Assembly (NCBI GenBank): GCA_902569405.1
Contig: CACFTX010000001.1
Location: forward strand, 124,001 to 188,000
Direction of reading: 5' to 3'
Origin: an uncultured Pelagibacteraceae bacterium
GTDB taxonomy: Bacteria > Pseudomonadota > Alphaproteobacteria > Pelagibacterales > Pelagibacteraceae
DNA length: 64,000 nucleotides
Positions 35,198 to 44,291 of this stretch are shown here, one piece after another. A model generated the notes under the pieces. It had not been told where the DNA came from and did not search any database. It saw only the letters and a program-made list of their open reading frames with translations. Numbering within the stretch: the stretch's first letter is position 1; every line of letters begins with the position of its first letter. Both the position numbers and the translations under genes were made by a program.

Positions 35198-36297
35198 ATT
35201 TTGAATTTTCTTTTTAAATGTCTTAATTTGCCTTCAGTGCTATCAAAATCTATATAGCAACCTTGTAAAAATCTATTACCTTCATCAGGATCATACTTTG
35301 TTCTTCCGTGTAGTACTCTATAATTATCCATCATCATAAGATCATTTGGTGCCAATTTAAATTCTATTCTGTTTTTTTCTGAATTATACATATCAGATAA
35401 CTTTTTCCGGGCTTTATAATATTGATCCAATTTATTTTTTTCTAGCATTGGAACATAATCCAATCTTGGACTAAATCTTACCTGTTTAAAATTTTTTTCA
35501 TCATCAAGATGAATTAATTCTGACCAATCTTCAAGCATTACGTTTTTGTCAGTAAATTTAAATCTTACTTTAACTTCACTAAGAATTTTATAAGCATCAG
35601 GATCTTCTTTTTTTAATTTTTCAGTAACTGTATAACCATCCACAAGCGTTGAATAACCACCACTAACTTCATTTTCAATACAATGTAATAATTGTATACA
35701 AGGAACAGGGTTTCTATATGGGTTATCAGTATGAGGGCTTAAATGCAAAGTGGTGTAAGCTAAATCGTTAGGATTTGATTTAGACTTAACATTAAAATGT
35801 TCACCAAAATTAGTTCTTCTGACACTTCCAATGGAATTTGCAAATTTAACAATATAATTATTTTCAGATGGTACATTTTTTATAATTACAAAGCCATATT
35901 CATAAAACGAGACTAATAAATCATACATTTCTTTGGATTCATAAAAATCTTCTTTGTACTCAAAATTTTTTACATTTTTTAAAGTTGAGTCCCATTTTTT
36001 TTTGGGAATTTCTTTTATAACGGTATCTTTATTTAAAAATTCAGTTTCAAGTTTATTTATATCGAGTTTAGAATTAACACCATCGTTAAAATTTACTTCA
36101 AGAAAACCATTTTTAATTTCAACTTTTTTAACTATGATTTCCCCACTCATTGTTGAGGGGTCAAATAATCTTTGTTGAGTACCTTTATCTAAAAATTTTT
36201 CCTCAGATACTCTCTCACGCAACCAAAATGGGTGAATTTCTTGGATTGATTTTCCATTATTATAGAATATTTTATTTTTGTTTAGCTCTATTTTCAT
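35194..36297 (-). CDS. Gamma-butyrobetaine hydroxylase-like 2-oxoglutarate dioxygenase
   Basis: A 367-residue two-domain enzyme. The N-terminal part (about 1-85, with IHPFWLRERV) is the small zinc-binding-like DUF971 domain seen in butyrobetaine hydroxylases, though the usual Cys ligands are not evident. The catalytic TauD domain has the iron HxD in HLSPHTDNPYR (about 197), distal His in YRVLHGRTKYD (about 330) and Arg in EGNRFLQGCY. Possible substrates are gamma-butyrobetaine or trimethylaminoethylphosphonate-like compounds. It overlaps the EamA gene that follows. Confidence 0.85.
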   Translation of the reverse strand: MKIELNKNKIFYNNGKSIQEIHPFWLRERVSEEKFLDKGTQQRLFDPSTMSGEIIVKKVEIKNGFLEVNFNDGVNSKLDINKLETEFLNKDTVIKEIPKKKWDSTLKNVKNFEYKEDFYESKEMYDLLVSFYEYGFVIIKNVPSENNYIVKFANSIGSVRRTNFGEHFNVKSKSNPNDLAYTTLHLSPHTDNPYRNPVPCIQLLHCIENEVSGGYSTLVDGYTVTEKLKKEDPDAYKILSEVKVRFKFTDKNVMLEDWSELIHLDDEKNFKQVRFSPRLDYVPMLEKNKLDQYYKARKKLSDMYNSEKNRIEFKLAPNDLMMMDNYRVLHGRTKYDPDEGNRFLQGCYIDFDSTEGKLRHLKRKFKI

Positions 36298-36365
36298 AAC
36301 CCTTTTTGAGGATTATTTAAAATTTAGCTTTAATCAAGATAAATAAAATAGTATGTGGTCGTTTA

Positions 36366-37169
36366 ATGTCTGAATTAAATTCAAAAAATATCAAGATTTT
36401 TGCTAGCTTTTTAAGCCGATTAGCAAAGGACATGACAAGGTTTTATTACCTAAAACTAAACAAGCCTTTTAAAGCAATAAACAAAAGCAAAGGCAAAGGT
36501 TATGACCCGGTAACCAAAGCCGACAGAGCATTTGAAAAGTTTATAAGATCTAAAATTCAAAAGAAATTTCCAACTCATGAAATTATCGGTGAAGAATTTG
36601 GCCATAAAAAAACTAAAAGTGATTTTACCTGGGTGATTGATCCAATAGATGGAACTAGATCGTTTATAGTCGGTAATCCAACTTGGAGTAATTTAATAGG
36701 TTTAAATTATAAAGGAAACCCAGTTGCTGGTTTGGCGAATTTTCCAGAATTAAACAAATATTATTTTAATACTTCAAAAAACAATTCTTATGTAGTGGAG
36801 AATGGCAAAAAAAGAAAATTATCAGTAAATAAAAAAGCCACTTTTAAAAATATTAAAGTTGCAGGAGCCTTTCACGGATGGTTATCATTAAAGAAACAAA
36901 GTAGAATTCCTAGAGTTTTAAAACTTATGCAATTTCCATGTTTTGATGCATTAAGTTATGCTCATTTTTGTGAAGGTAAAATTGATGCAGTTTTGCAATG
37001 TCAAAATAAAATTTGGGATCTACATGCAATAATTCCCATTGTTTCTGCAGCTGGCGGTATTGCTTCTACTTGGAATAATAAAGACGCAAAATATGCTGGA
37101 AATGTTTTATTTTCTGCAAATAGAAGTATTCACAAAAAAATATTGAAATTTTTAAAACCAGCACTTTAA
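36366..37169 (+). CDS. hisN: Histidinol-phosphatase, inositol-monophosphatase family (HisN-like)
   Basis: A 267-residue Mg-dependent phosphatase. Metal ligands are in GEEFGH (about 76) and WVIDPIDGTRSFIVGNPTWS (about 92-111), and the third in IWDLHAIIPIVSAAGG (about 219). The block IDGTRSF with the following NPTW is the form seen in the HisN type of histidinol-phosphate phosphatases. Activity towards inositol phosphate or other monophosphates cannot be excluded. Confidence 0.85.
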   Translation: MSELNSKNIKIFASFLSRLAKDMTRFYYLKLNKPFKAINKSKGKGYDPVTKADRAFEKFIRSKIQKKFPTHEIIGEEFGHKKTKSDFTWVIDPIDGTRSFIVGNPTWSNLIGLNYKGNPVAGLANFPELNKYYFNTSKNNSYVVENGKKRKLSVNKKATFKNIKVAGAFHGWLSLKKQSRIPRVLKLMQFPCFDALSYAHFCEGKIDAVLQCQNKIWDLHAIIPIVSAAGGIASTWNNKDAKYAGNVLFSANRSIHKKILKFLKPAL

Positions 37170-37184
37170 ATATAGAATTTTATT

Positions 37185-39377
37185 ATGAGGTTATTAATTA
37201 TTTTATTTTTATTCTTAACTTTAAATACTGCCAAAGCGGAAGTTGTTTCACCAACATTTAAATCATCAAAAAGTCTTGTTGGGGTAGTTAACGATCCATC
37301 GGATGTTGATTTTAGTCCAGATGGTACAAAAATTTTCATTAGTGGATTTTCTGGTCTTAACATTAAACAATTTACAGTAACTACACCATTTGACATTACT
37401 ACTATAGATACTTCATCAGTAGTTACGTTAAATTTAAATTCCGGTGATGATTCAATTAATACTCATATGCAAGGTTTTGCTTTTAATGATGATGGAACAA
37501 AAATTTTTGCTATATCTAATGCTGCTACCACAAAAAGTATGTCAGTTCATACTTTGACAACAGCTTATGATCTATCAAATGTTTCTCAAGATGCTGATGA
37601 TGGAAAAGAATGGAAAGATTACTTAGATCCTATTGGTGAAAATATAACACACAGAGATATTGAGTTTAATAACGATGGAACAAAAATGTACCTTATACAT
37701 GCTTGGGGTAATGAACAAATGATTGAGTATGATTTAAGCACCCCGTATCTCCCAAGCACAGCATCAGTAAGTTCTGTTTTAGATCTTAATGATATAAATC
37801 AGGATATAATTCAAGATTTTGAGTTTGATGATGATGGTACCAGAATGTATTTACAAGAGTCAGGAGCTGCCGTTGATACCCACAAAATTTATGTTTACAA
37901 GCTAACCACTCCTTTTGCTATTTCATCAGCGAAATATGTTGGTAAATTATTAAACTTTTTTCAAGCAGGTGGAACAGGACAAGCATTACCGCTTGGACTT
38001 GATTTTTCCGCTGATGGAATGAAACTTTATCAAGTAGCATACTCACACGATGGAGCTACAGATCCTCCTGATTTTATTTACCAATATGATTTAAGCTGTC
38101 CTTATGGAATTGTAATTTGTGAGAATGACACACTCTCAAATACTGGTGCACAAATAGAATTTGCCAAGAATGTAATACGTAAAAATACATCAACAGTTTT
38201 TAAAAGATTTGAATGGTTAAGACGTAATGAAGGTAAAAATAATCTAAATAGCAATAATATTAATTTAAATATTTATAATCCTGTTTTAGCTTCATTAAAA
38301 AATAAGCTAAAAGGCTCATTTAATGAAAAAAAATATTCTCAAGTTTCACTCGGTGAAAAAAAATCAATAAAAAATAAATCTAATAATTGGTCCTACTGGT
38401 CTCATGGTGACATTTCATTTGGTAGAACTGGTGATACAGCTACCTCTAATCCAAGTGAAATTAGGGTTTCAGGTTTAATGTTTGGTGCAGATAAAAAGAT
38501 AAATAATGATACATTTTTTGGTGCAGCTATCAGATATGGAAATGATAACATAGAACTTATATCTTCTAATGGTCTAAAATTAGACACAGAGTCTTTAACA
38601 TTAAATTTGTATAGTACGATACCAGTAAATAACAATTCTAATCTCAATGCTTTACTGGGTGTAAGTTTGTTAAGAATGGATCAACTCTATTCATCAACAC
38701 TTGCTGGTGAACGAAACGGTAAACAAATTTTTACTGCTATTAATCTAACCCCTGAAAGTGGATATGGTAATTTTAACATTATGCCAACAGTTAAACTTGA
38801 ATATGGGATTACTCAGTTTTCTGAATATACAGACTTTGGAAGTTCATCAACTACTAATAGCATAGACATTCATGAAGCTCTTGAATTTAAAACTGGTAGT
38901 GTTGCAGCGGGTTTCAAGTTTGACAATTCAATAGAAATTAATGATGGTAAACTTAGTAGAAATGGAAGTCTTGAATATATTAATGATTTAACACCAGATA
39001 TTGATTATAAATTTAAAAATCATATTGATAACGTTACAACTCATAAAACAGTCCATGCATATGCAATAAACAACATAAAAGGGAATGTTGGTTTTGAACT
39101 ATTGTATGAAAGTGGTTACACATTTGCTTTAAACTATGAAAGAATTCAAGGACTCGATTATGGCGGTCATCAAGATAGTATATTTTTTAAACTTGGGCAC
39201 GTACGTGAAGAAGAATCAGAGTTTACCTTCAATTATAAACCATTAAACAATAATCAAATGGAACTAAGTTATGTTAAAGATGTTAATGGTTTTGATGTTA
39301 AAATTAATTCGAATTACAGCTTAGCAAGTAAAATACCTGACTATGGTGCAAACATAGAAGTTTCAAGCACATTCTAG
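37185..39377 (+). CDS. Autotransporter with beta-propeller-like passenger
   Basis: A 730-residue outer-membrane protein. It has a signal peptide (RLLIILFLFLTLNTAKA). Residues about 40-310 contain five repeats built on the theme DxxFxxDGTKxF followed by IxxYxLTTPYDI, spaced about 50-65 residues, like beta-propeller blades. A lysine- and asparagine-rich linker (about 330-410) leads to a C-terminal domain (about 430-730) of alternating strands that ends in Phe (EVSSTF), typical of autotransporter beta-barrels. The passenger may be exposed on the surface and bind or cleave something. It has no catalytic motif I can see. Confidence 0.85.
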   Translation: MRLLIILFLFLTLNTAKAEVVSPTFKSSKSLVGVVNDPSDVDFSPDGTKIFISGFSGLNIKQFTVTTPFDITTIDTSSVVTLNLNSGDDSINTHMQGFAFNDDGTKIFAISNAATTKSMSVHTLTTAYDLSNVSQDADDGKEWKDYLDPIGENITHRDIEFNNDGTKMYLIHAWGNEQMIEYDLSTPYLPSTASVSSVLDLNDINQDIIQDFEFDDDGTRMYLQESGAAVDTHKIYVYKLTTPFAISSAKYVGKLLNFFQAGGTGQALPLGLDFSADGMKLYQVAYSHDGATDPPDFIYQYDLSCPYGIVICENDTLSNTGAQIEFAKNVIRKNTSTVFKRFEWLRRNEGKNNLNSNNINLNIYNPVLASLKNKLKGSFNEKKYSQVSLGEKKSIKNKSNNWSYWSHGDISFGRTGDTATSNPSEIRVSGLMFGADKKINNDTFFGAAIRYGNDNIELISSNGLKLDTESLTLNLYSTIPVNNNSNLNALLGVSLLRMDQLYSSTLAGERNGKQIFTAINLTPESGYGNFNIMPTVKLEYGITQFSEYTDFGSSSTTNSIDIHEALEFKTGSVAAGFKFDNSIEINDGKLSRNGSLEYINDLTPDIDYKFKNHIDNVTTHKTVHAYAINNIKGNVGFELLYESGYTFALNYERIQGLDYGGHQDSIFFKLGHVREEESEFTFNYKPLNNNQMELSYVKDVNGFDVKINSNYSLASKIPDYGANIEVSSTF

Positions 39378-39395
39378 TATACTATCATTAAAAAA

Positions 39396-40124
39396 ATGAG
39401 AGTATTAATTCTACAACATATCAAAATAGAAGACCCTGGTTTTATAAAAGATTTAATGATCAAAGATGGAGCTGAACTAACAACTATAGAATTAGACGAA
39501 GGTGAAAAAATTCCAACTGATCTTTCAAAATTTGACGCCATGTTTTGTATGGGTGGTCCTATGGATACTTGGATGGAAAAAGAACATCCTTGGTTAGTTG
39601 ATGAAAAAAAAGTAATAAAAGAATTTGTTGTTGATTTAAAAAAGCCTTATTTAGGTTTTTGTCTTGGATGCCAGTTACTTGGTGAAGTTGTTGGTGGAAA
39701 GGTTGTTAAATCAGCTAATCCAGAAATAGGAATGTTAAATATTAATTTTTCTCAAAATAAAAATAACGATCCTTTATTTTCAAAATTTCCTGAAAAAATT
39801 ACTTCTTTGCAGTGGCATTCATACGAAGTTCAAGGTTTAGAAGATAATAATGATGTAACTCTTTTAGCATCTTCTCCAGAAACCAAATATCAGATTTTTA
39901 AATACCAAAATCATGCTTATGGAATTCAATTTCATATAGAAGTTAAAGATACAACTGTAAATGAATGGGGATGTGTCCCAGAATATAAGTCAGCTTTAGA
40001 AAAAGAATTAGGACCAGATGCACTTGAAAAATTTGATAGTGAAGCACAGGCTAATATGGAAAATATGAATAATTATTCTAAAATTTTGTATTCAAAGTTT
40101 AAGAGTGATATTCTTAAAATATAA
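39396..40124 (+). CDS. Class I glutamine amidotransferase-like protein
   Basis: A 242-residue protein with the GATase1 triad: nucleophile Cys in YLGFCLGCQLLGEV (about 89) and the His/Glu pair in YGIQFHIEVK (about 180-182). FCMGGPMDTW near residue 50 fits the stand-alone GMP-synthase-like group (YfeJ-type), which may hydrolyse gamma-glutamyl compounds. The acceptor domain is absent. It lies 11 bases before the AhpD-like gene in the same direction. Confidence 0.88.
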   Translation: MRVLILQHIKIEDPGFIKDLMIKDGAELTTIELDEGEKIPTDLSKFDAMFCMGGPMDTWMEKEHPWLVDEKKVIKEFVVDLKKPYLGFCLGCQLLGEVVGGKVVKSANPEIGMLNINFSQNKNNDPLFSKFPEKITSLQWHSYEVQGLEDNNDVTLLASSPETKYQIFKYQNHAYGIQFHIEVKDTTVNEWGCVPEYKSALEKELGPDALEKFDSEAQANMENMNNYSKILYSKFKSDILKI

Positions 40125-40125
40125 T

Positions 40126-40132
40126 AGGAGGT
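40126..40132 (+). promoter_or_regulatory. Strong ribosome-binding site of the AhpD-like gene
   Basis: AGGAGGT three bases before ATG at 40136. It is a full consensus and suggests strong translation. Confidence 0.6.
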
Positions 40133-40135
40133 AAT

Positions 40136-40528
40136 ATGCCAATCTTTAAACCAATACAAGAAAGCGAAGCTAAGGGGAAAGTTAAAGAAATATATGACGA
40201 AATAAAAAGCACAAGACAAATTGCAGAAGTTCCAAATTTTTGGAAATATATTGCAAATAGTCCAGAAACTTTAGAAAGAACTTGGAAATCAACTTCACAA
40301 GTTATGAAAGCAGGTGCATTAGATCCTGTAACAAAAGAATTAATTTATGTTGCGGTTTCAATGACAAATAGCTGTGAGTATTGTACCAAATCTCATACTT
40401 TCGCTGCAAAGAAAAAAGGTGCAACAGATGACATGATAAAAGAAATGATTGATGTTATGGGTATAGCCAACCAAAATAATAAATTAGTAGAGGCTTATGG
40501 CGTTGAAGTTGATGAAATTTATAAATAA
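40136..40528 (+). CDS. Carboxymuconolactone-decarboxylase/AhpD-family protein
   Basis: A 130-residue protein of the CMD/AhpD fold. The redox motif is SCEYCTKSH (CxxC with His, about 80-88), as in alkylhydroperoxidase-type members, so it probably acts in peroxide reduction or as a thiol oxidoreductase. Preceding residues EIYDEIKSTRQ and AVSMTNSC are typical. It ends head-on with the basic 138-residue gene, with no gap. Confidence 0.88.
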   Translation: MPIFKPIQESEAKGKVKEIYDEIKSTRQIAEVPNFWKYIANSPETLERTWKSTSQVMKAGALDPVTKELIYVAVSMTNSCEYCTKSHTFAAKKKGATDDMIKEMIDVMGIANQNNKLVEAYGVEVDEIYK

Positions 40529-40945
40529 TTAATAATAATCTCCACCCATGGCTTTGTATTTTTTAGCTAAATATTGAGCTTTTCTAGCTGACCATTGCCC
40601 AGCTTTTGTTCCATGGGTATTAGCTGCTTTAATTTTTTGAAATAATTTTTTTCTTAAAATGGGTTTTGTGTACCTTCCGTCTGTTGATTTATTATCAATT
40701 TTCCATTCATCTCTGTAGATTTTAACTTTTTTTGAAATAAATTTTGGTTGTTTTGAAAATTGTTTACCTTTCTTCATAGTTTTTTTTTTTAATTTGGATG
40801 TCAGCTTATATTCAGAATCTGATAAAGCTATAATAGCCTTTTCTGGCAAATATCTTTCTCCAGTGACAGAAGATTTTTTACCAGACTTTGTTTGCCATTT
40901 TTGTTTTATCCACGCTTTAAGACTAATTTGTTTTTTTGAAATCAT
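40529..40945 (-). CDS. Basic small protein, DUF5872-like
   Basis: A 138-residue, very basic protein (many Lys) without signal peptide. The C-terminus GTKAGQWSARKAQYLAKKYK resembles a short motif of the DUF5872 family, found in bacteria and viruses and of unknown function; this call is from memory. The front includes LKAWIKQKWQTKSGKKSSVTG and GERYLPEKAIIALS. The charge suggests nucleic-acid binding. It follows the SDR gene by one base. Confidence 0.6.
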   Translation of the reverse strand: MISKKQISLKAWIKQKWQTKSGKKSSVTGERYLPEKAIIALSDSEYKLTSKLKKKTMKKGKQFSKQPKFISKKVKIYRDEWKIDNKSTDGRYTKPILRKKLFQKIKAANTHGTKAGQWSARKAQYLAKKYKAMGGDYY

Positions 40946-40946
40946 A

Positions 40947-41660
40947 TTAAGTTAATTTTGATTTTCCACCATCAACTCCAATTATTTGACCTGTAATAAA
41001 TGAACTTTCATCAGTTAGTAAAAATTTTGCCATTAATGCAACATCTTCTGGTTTACCTATTCTTTTCATAGGATGAGATTTCGCGATACTTTCTGCCATT
41101 ATTTTACTTTTTAAAATATTTTGTGACATTTTTGAATTTGTCAAAGTTGGAGCAATACAATTCACCCTTATATTAGGAGCAAATTCAGCAGCTAAAGAAA
41201 CTGTTAATCCTTCTATGGCACCTTTTGTTGATGAAATTATAGCATGATTTGTGAAACCTTTTCGAACAGCAACTGTTGAAAAAAGAACAATAGAGCCATT
41301 ATTTTTTTTTAAGTTTTCCTGAAGAGATTTAATAATTTCAACAACAGGAAAAAAATTTAAATCTAAGCATTTTTGAAAGTCCTCTTTTTTTGAGATTTTT
41401 AATGGCTTTAAATCAATTGATCCAACACAATATGCTATGCCTGATACCTCTATATCTTTAAACTTATCTTTTACAAATCCTGATATATTGTCATTCAAAA
41501 CATCTAAGACTGTATAATCACAATTTAATTTTGATGATAATTTTTGAAGTTCATCATTATCTCTTCCAATAAGTTGAATTTCTTTGTTAGATTTATATAA
41601 TTCTTCAGCAAGTTTTGTGCCTATAGATCCTGTTGCTCCAAAAATTAAATATTTACTCAT
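40947..41660 (-). CDS. Short-chain dehydrogenase/reductase
   Basis: A 237-residue SDR. The cofactor loop is IFGATGSIGTKLAEEL (about 5-20), the active site is Ser in VLFSTVAV, with Tyr replaced: the usual YxxxK reads HAIISSTKGA, so the catalytic Tyr is Ile or Ser while the Lys stays. C-terminal RIGKPEDVALMAKFLLTDES and GQIIGVDGG are normal. The lost Tyr is unusual and suggests altered chemistry. It may act on a small carbonyl compound; the substrate is unknown. Confidence 0.82.
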   Translation of the reverse strand: MSKYLIFGATGSIGTKLAEELYKSNKEIQLIGRDNDELQKLSSKLNCDYTVLDVLNDNISGFVKDKFKDIEVSGIAYCVGSIDLKPLKISKKEDFQKCLDLNFFPVVEIIKSLQENLKKNNGSIVLFSTVAVRKGFTNHAIISSTKGAIEGLTVSLAAEFAPNIRVNCIAPTLTNSKMSQNILKSKIMAESIAKSHPMKRIGKPEDVALMAKFLLTDESSFITGQIIGVDGGKSKLT

Positions 41661-41662
41661 TT

Positions 41663-41905
41663 TTAATTTTTTCTTGGATCTTTAATACTTTTTAAATATT
41701 TTGAAACCCCTGAAATTTTTAAACTAATAAATATGACGTACATCAATGTAGCACCTAAAGCCATAGTTGATAAAAATACAAAAAGTGCAGTTAAAAATTT
41801 TTCTGTAAACCAATTTTCTACATCAGAATTAGATAAATATAAAATATTCCAAAACAATAAAAAAACTAATTCGTAAGTGATAATAATTTTGTACAGTGAG
41901 TTCAT
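41663..41905 (-). CDS. Small membrane protein, two predicted helices
   Basis: An 80-residue protein with helices at about 7-25 (IIITYELVFLLFWNILYL) and about 40-65 (ALFVFLSTMALGATLMYVIFI). It has a charged C-terminus (SKYLKSIKDPRKN). No family is recognised. It lies two bases before the SDR gene on the same strand, after a 79-base gap to the SMR gene, which may contain its promoter. Confidence 0.6.
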   Translation of the reverse strand: MNSLYKIIITYELVFLLFWNILYLSNSDVENWFTEKFLTALFVFLSTMALGATLMYVIFISLKISGVSKYLKSIKDPRKN

Positions 41906-41984
41906 ATAATTTAGAATGATTCTAAATTGTAAAAAATAGTATTTAAAAATTATTATTCAATGTAATTATATTTTGACGCGACAA

Positions 41985-42323
41985 TTAAGTATTAGTTTTA
42001 CCTAGTAAATTTACCATTAAAACACCAGCGACAATTAATCCAAGTCCTATAATCACATAAATGTTTGGAACTTGGTTAAATTTTATAAGACCAACCAAGC
42101 TAGTTGCTATAATACAAAGTCCTGCAAAGGAAGCATAAGTAACACCAACAGGAATAGTTTTCATAACAAGAGATAAAGTATACATGCAGCCAACAATAGT
42201 AATGGCTGTTATAATACTTGGTATTAATAAAGTGAATCCTTGTGCACTTTTAGCAAAACCATTTGCTGCTGTACCCAAGACAACCGCAATGATTAAAATT
42301 ATATAAGCTGTTAAATTTCCCAT
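41985..42323 (-). CDS. SMR-family (EmrE-like) transporter without acidic residues
   Basis: A 112-residue, four-helix protein. The match to EmrE/SMR is clear from KSAQGFTLLIPSIITAI, IPVGVTYASFAGLCIIATSL and IGLGLIVAGVLMVNLLG. EmrE relies on Glu14 in the first helix to couple protons and bind cations. Here that helix reads IIAVVLGTAANGFAKS and the whole protein contains no Asp or Glu, so classical proton-coupled cation export is unlikely. It overlaps the NTF2-like gene by one base. Confidence 0.85.
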   Translation of the reverse strand: MGNLTAYIILIIAVVLGTAANGFAKSAQGFTLLIPSIITAITIVGCMYTLSLVMKTIPVGVTYASFAGLCIIATSLVGLIKFNQVPNIYVIIGLGLIVAGVLMVNLLGKTNT

Positions 42324-42643
42324 TATTTAGTTAACTTAGTTGCTCCAGTTTCCTGGTGAACAATTTTTCCATCTTTAAATTTGTAATAAGTCATAACGGC
42401 TTCTTTATTGCCATCGTTAAAGCTTACAAAAGAATGTTCAAATCCAACTTCATCATTTTCAAAAAGAACTCTAACTTTTTCTTTTTTTACATCCTTCATA
42501 CCTAACCATTTTAAAACATCTTGTTTGTTTAGTTTTTTTCCAGATGCATGCATTAAAAACTGATAATCATCATGTATCAATTGTTCACCAGTTGATGTAT
42601 CTCCTTCATTAATAATTTTGGTCATTTTTTCTATTATTGACAT
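42323..42643 (-). CDS. SnoaL/NTF2-like protein
   Basis: A 106-residue cone-shaped fold. TSTGEQLIHDDYQFLMHASG and the later FKDGKIVHQETGATKL match the NTF2/SnoaL superfamily, whose members include cyclases, isomerases and binding proteins. AGGAGAAAAAT precedes the start. It is 32 bases after cysK's stop codon side (downstream of cysK on the same strand) and overlaps the SMR gene. The ligand is unknown. Confidence 0.78.
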   Translation of the reverse strand: MSIIEKMTKIINEGDTSTGEQLIHDDYQFLMHASGKKLNKQDVLKWLGMKDVKKEKVRVLFENDEVGFEHSFVSFNDGNKEAVMTYYKFKDGKIVHQETGATKLTK

Positions 42644-42675
42644 ATTTTTCTCCTAGATTATTTTGTTTTTATTTA

Positions 42676-43677
42676 TTAGATCCAACTTGGAAATGGAAGA
42701 TTTTTTTCTTGTAAAAATTTTTTATTAAACATCTTTGAGTTGTATTTGTCAGATTTATCACAAAGTATAGTAACTATAGTTTTACCTGGTCCTAATTCTT
42801 TACCTAATCTTATTGCTCCAGCAATGTTAACACCGCAACTCGTTCCTAAACTTAAACCTTCATTTTGAATTAAATCATAAAGAATTGGCAAGGACTCTTG
42901 ATCACTAATTGAAAAAGCTCCATCAATTTTAGCTTCAGCAAAGTTTGCAGTAACTCTACTTGATCCAATGCCTTCTGTGATTGATCCACCTTCACTTTTA
43001 AGTTCACCATTTTTAATATAATTATATAAAGCAGAACCAGTTGGATCAGATAAATATATTTTTATATCTTTGTTTTTTTCTTTTAAAAAACTACTAACAC
43101 CACCGATAGTTCCACCAGTACCCGAGGAGCAAACAAAACCATCTACTTTTCCATTTGTTTGATCCCAAATTTCAGGTCCAGTTGTTTCATAATGACCTTT
43201 TGCATTAGCAGTATTATCAAATTGATTTGCCCAAACTACTCCATGGTTGTTTGTGCTTTTTAATTTTTCCGCAAGTTTTCCAGCAACTTTTACATAATTT
43301 CCATCGTCTTTATAAGGTTTAGGAGGAACCAATCTTAAGTCGGCTCCAATGTTTTTTAACATATCTTTTTTTTCTTGAGTTTGATTATCATTCATCACGA
43401 TTATAGTTTTATAACCAACTGAATTACCAATGAGGCATAAACCAATTCCGGTATTACCAGCAGTTCCTTCAACAATTGTTCCACCTTTTGAAATTAATTT
43501 TTTTTCTTCAGCATTTTTAATTAAAGCTAATGCTGCTCTATCTTTTACCGAACCACCTGGATTTAAATATTCAGCTTTTCCATAAATATTACATCCTGTT
43601 ATTTCTGACGCTGCTTTAAGTTTGATTAATGGTGTATTTCCAATGCCCTCAATAAAATTATTTTGAGCATTCTTCAT
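42676..43677 (-). CDS. cysK: Cysteine synthase A (O-acetylserine sulfhydrylase)
   Basis: Makes cysteine from O-acetylserine and sulfide. PLP Lys is in NPGGSVKDRAAL (about 38-49), the phosphate loop is GTAGNTGIGL, and SSGTGGTIGG (about 180) holds the cofactor phosphate. The length of 333 is normal. The ATG at 43677 leaves one base after cysE; an in-frame GTG at 43692 would add five residues and overlap cysE. It ends in FPSWI, a divergent form of the CysE-binding C-terminus. It is co-transcribed with cysE, the enzyme that supplies its substrate. Confidence 0.93.
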   Translation of the reverse strand: MKNAQNNFIEGIGNTPLIKLKAASEITGCNIYGKAEYLNPGGSVKDRAALALIKNAEEKKLISKGGTIVEGTAGNTGIGLCLIGNSVGYKTIIVMNDNQTQEKKDMLKNIGADLRLVPPKPYKDDGNYVKVAGKLAEKLKSTNNHGVVWANQFDNTANAKGHYETTGPEIWDQTNGKVDGFVCSSGTGGTIGGVSSFLKEKNKDIKIYLSDPTGSALYNYIKNGELKSEGGSITEGIGSSRVTANFAEAKIDGAFSISDQESLPILYDLIQNEGLSLGTSCGVNIAGAIRLGKELGPGKTIVTILCDKSDKYNSKMFNKKFLQEKNLPFPSWI

Positions 43678-43678
43678 T

Positions 43679-44260
43679 TTAATTTTTATCACTCTCTGAA
43701 GTTATACCGTAAGGTTTGAAAGTTTCATCATCAGGAGAACTTTCACCAACATTTTTTGCAGGAATGCCAACCATTACAGAATTTTCCTTAACATCTTTGG
43801 TTACAACTGCGTTAGCACCAATTTTTGCATTTTTTCCAACAATTACTGGTCCTAAAATTTGTGCACCAGATCCAACTACAACATTATCCATCAATGTTGG
43901 ATGTCTTTTAACATTTCTTTGCTCATCTGAATTAACACTTGGAGATATACCCCCTAAAGTAACCATGTGATAAATAGTTACGTTATCTCCAATTTCTGAA
44001 GTTTCTCCAATTACAACTCCCATTCCATGGTCTATAAATAAATTTTTACCAATTTTTGCTTTAGGATGAATTTCAATTCCTGTTAAAAATCTTGATAGTT
44101 GAGAAATCATTCGAGCAATTAAATCAAATTTTGCTATGGAGAAAAAATTTGCAATTTGATGAAAAAAAACCGCTTTGACCCCAGGATAAGTTAGTATTAC
44201 ACTGAGTTTTGACTTTGCGGCTGGGTCTCTTTTTATAATAGAGTCTAAATATTCGTTCAT
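43679..44260 (-). CDS. cysE: Serine O-acetyltransferase CysE
   Basis: Makes O-acetylserine from serine and acetyl-CoA. The 193-residue form lacks the long N-terminal helical domain of E. coli CysE (273 residues). The left-handed beta helix is complete: [63 protein letters not shown]. The catalytic His is in DHGMG. It is followed by cysK after one base and preceded by the cysteine-rich gene after 31 bases, and the product end (SDKN) is not the Ile that docks in CysK. Confidence 0.94.
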   Translation of the reverse strand: MNEYLDSIIKRDPAAKSKLSVILTYPGVKAVFFHQIANFFSIAKFDLIARMISQLSRFLTGIEIHPKAKIGKNLFIDHGMGVVIGETSEIGDNVTIYHMVTLGGISPSVNSDEQRNVKRHPTLMDNVVVGSGAQILGPVIVGKNAKIGANAVVTKDVKENSVMVGIPAKNVGESSPDDETFKPYGITSESDKN

Positions 44261-44291
44261 AATTTTTTAGAGAATTTTTATTAACTAAAAA

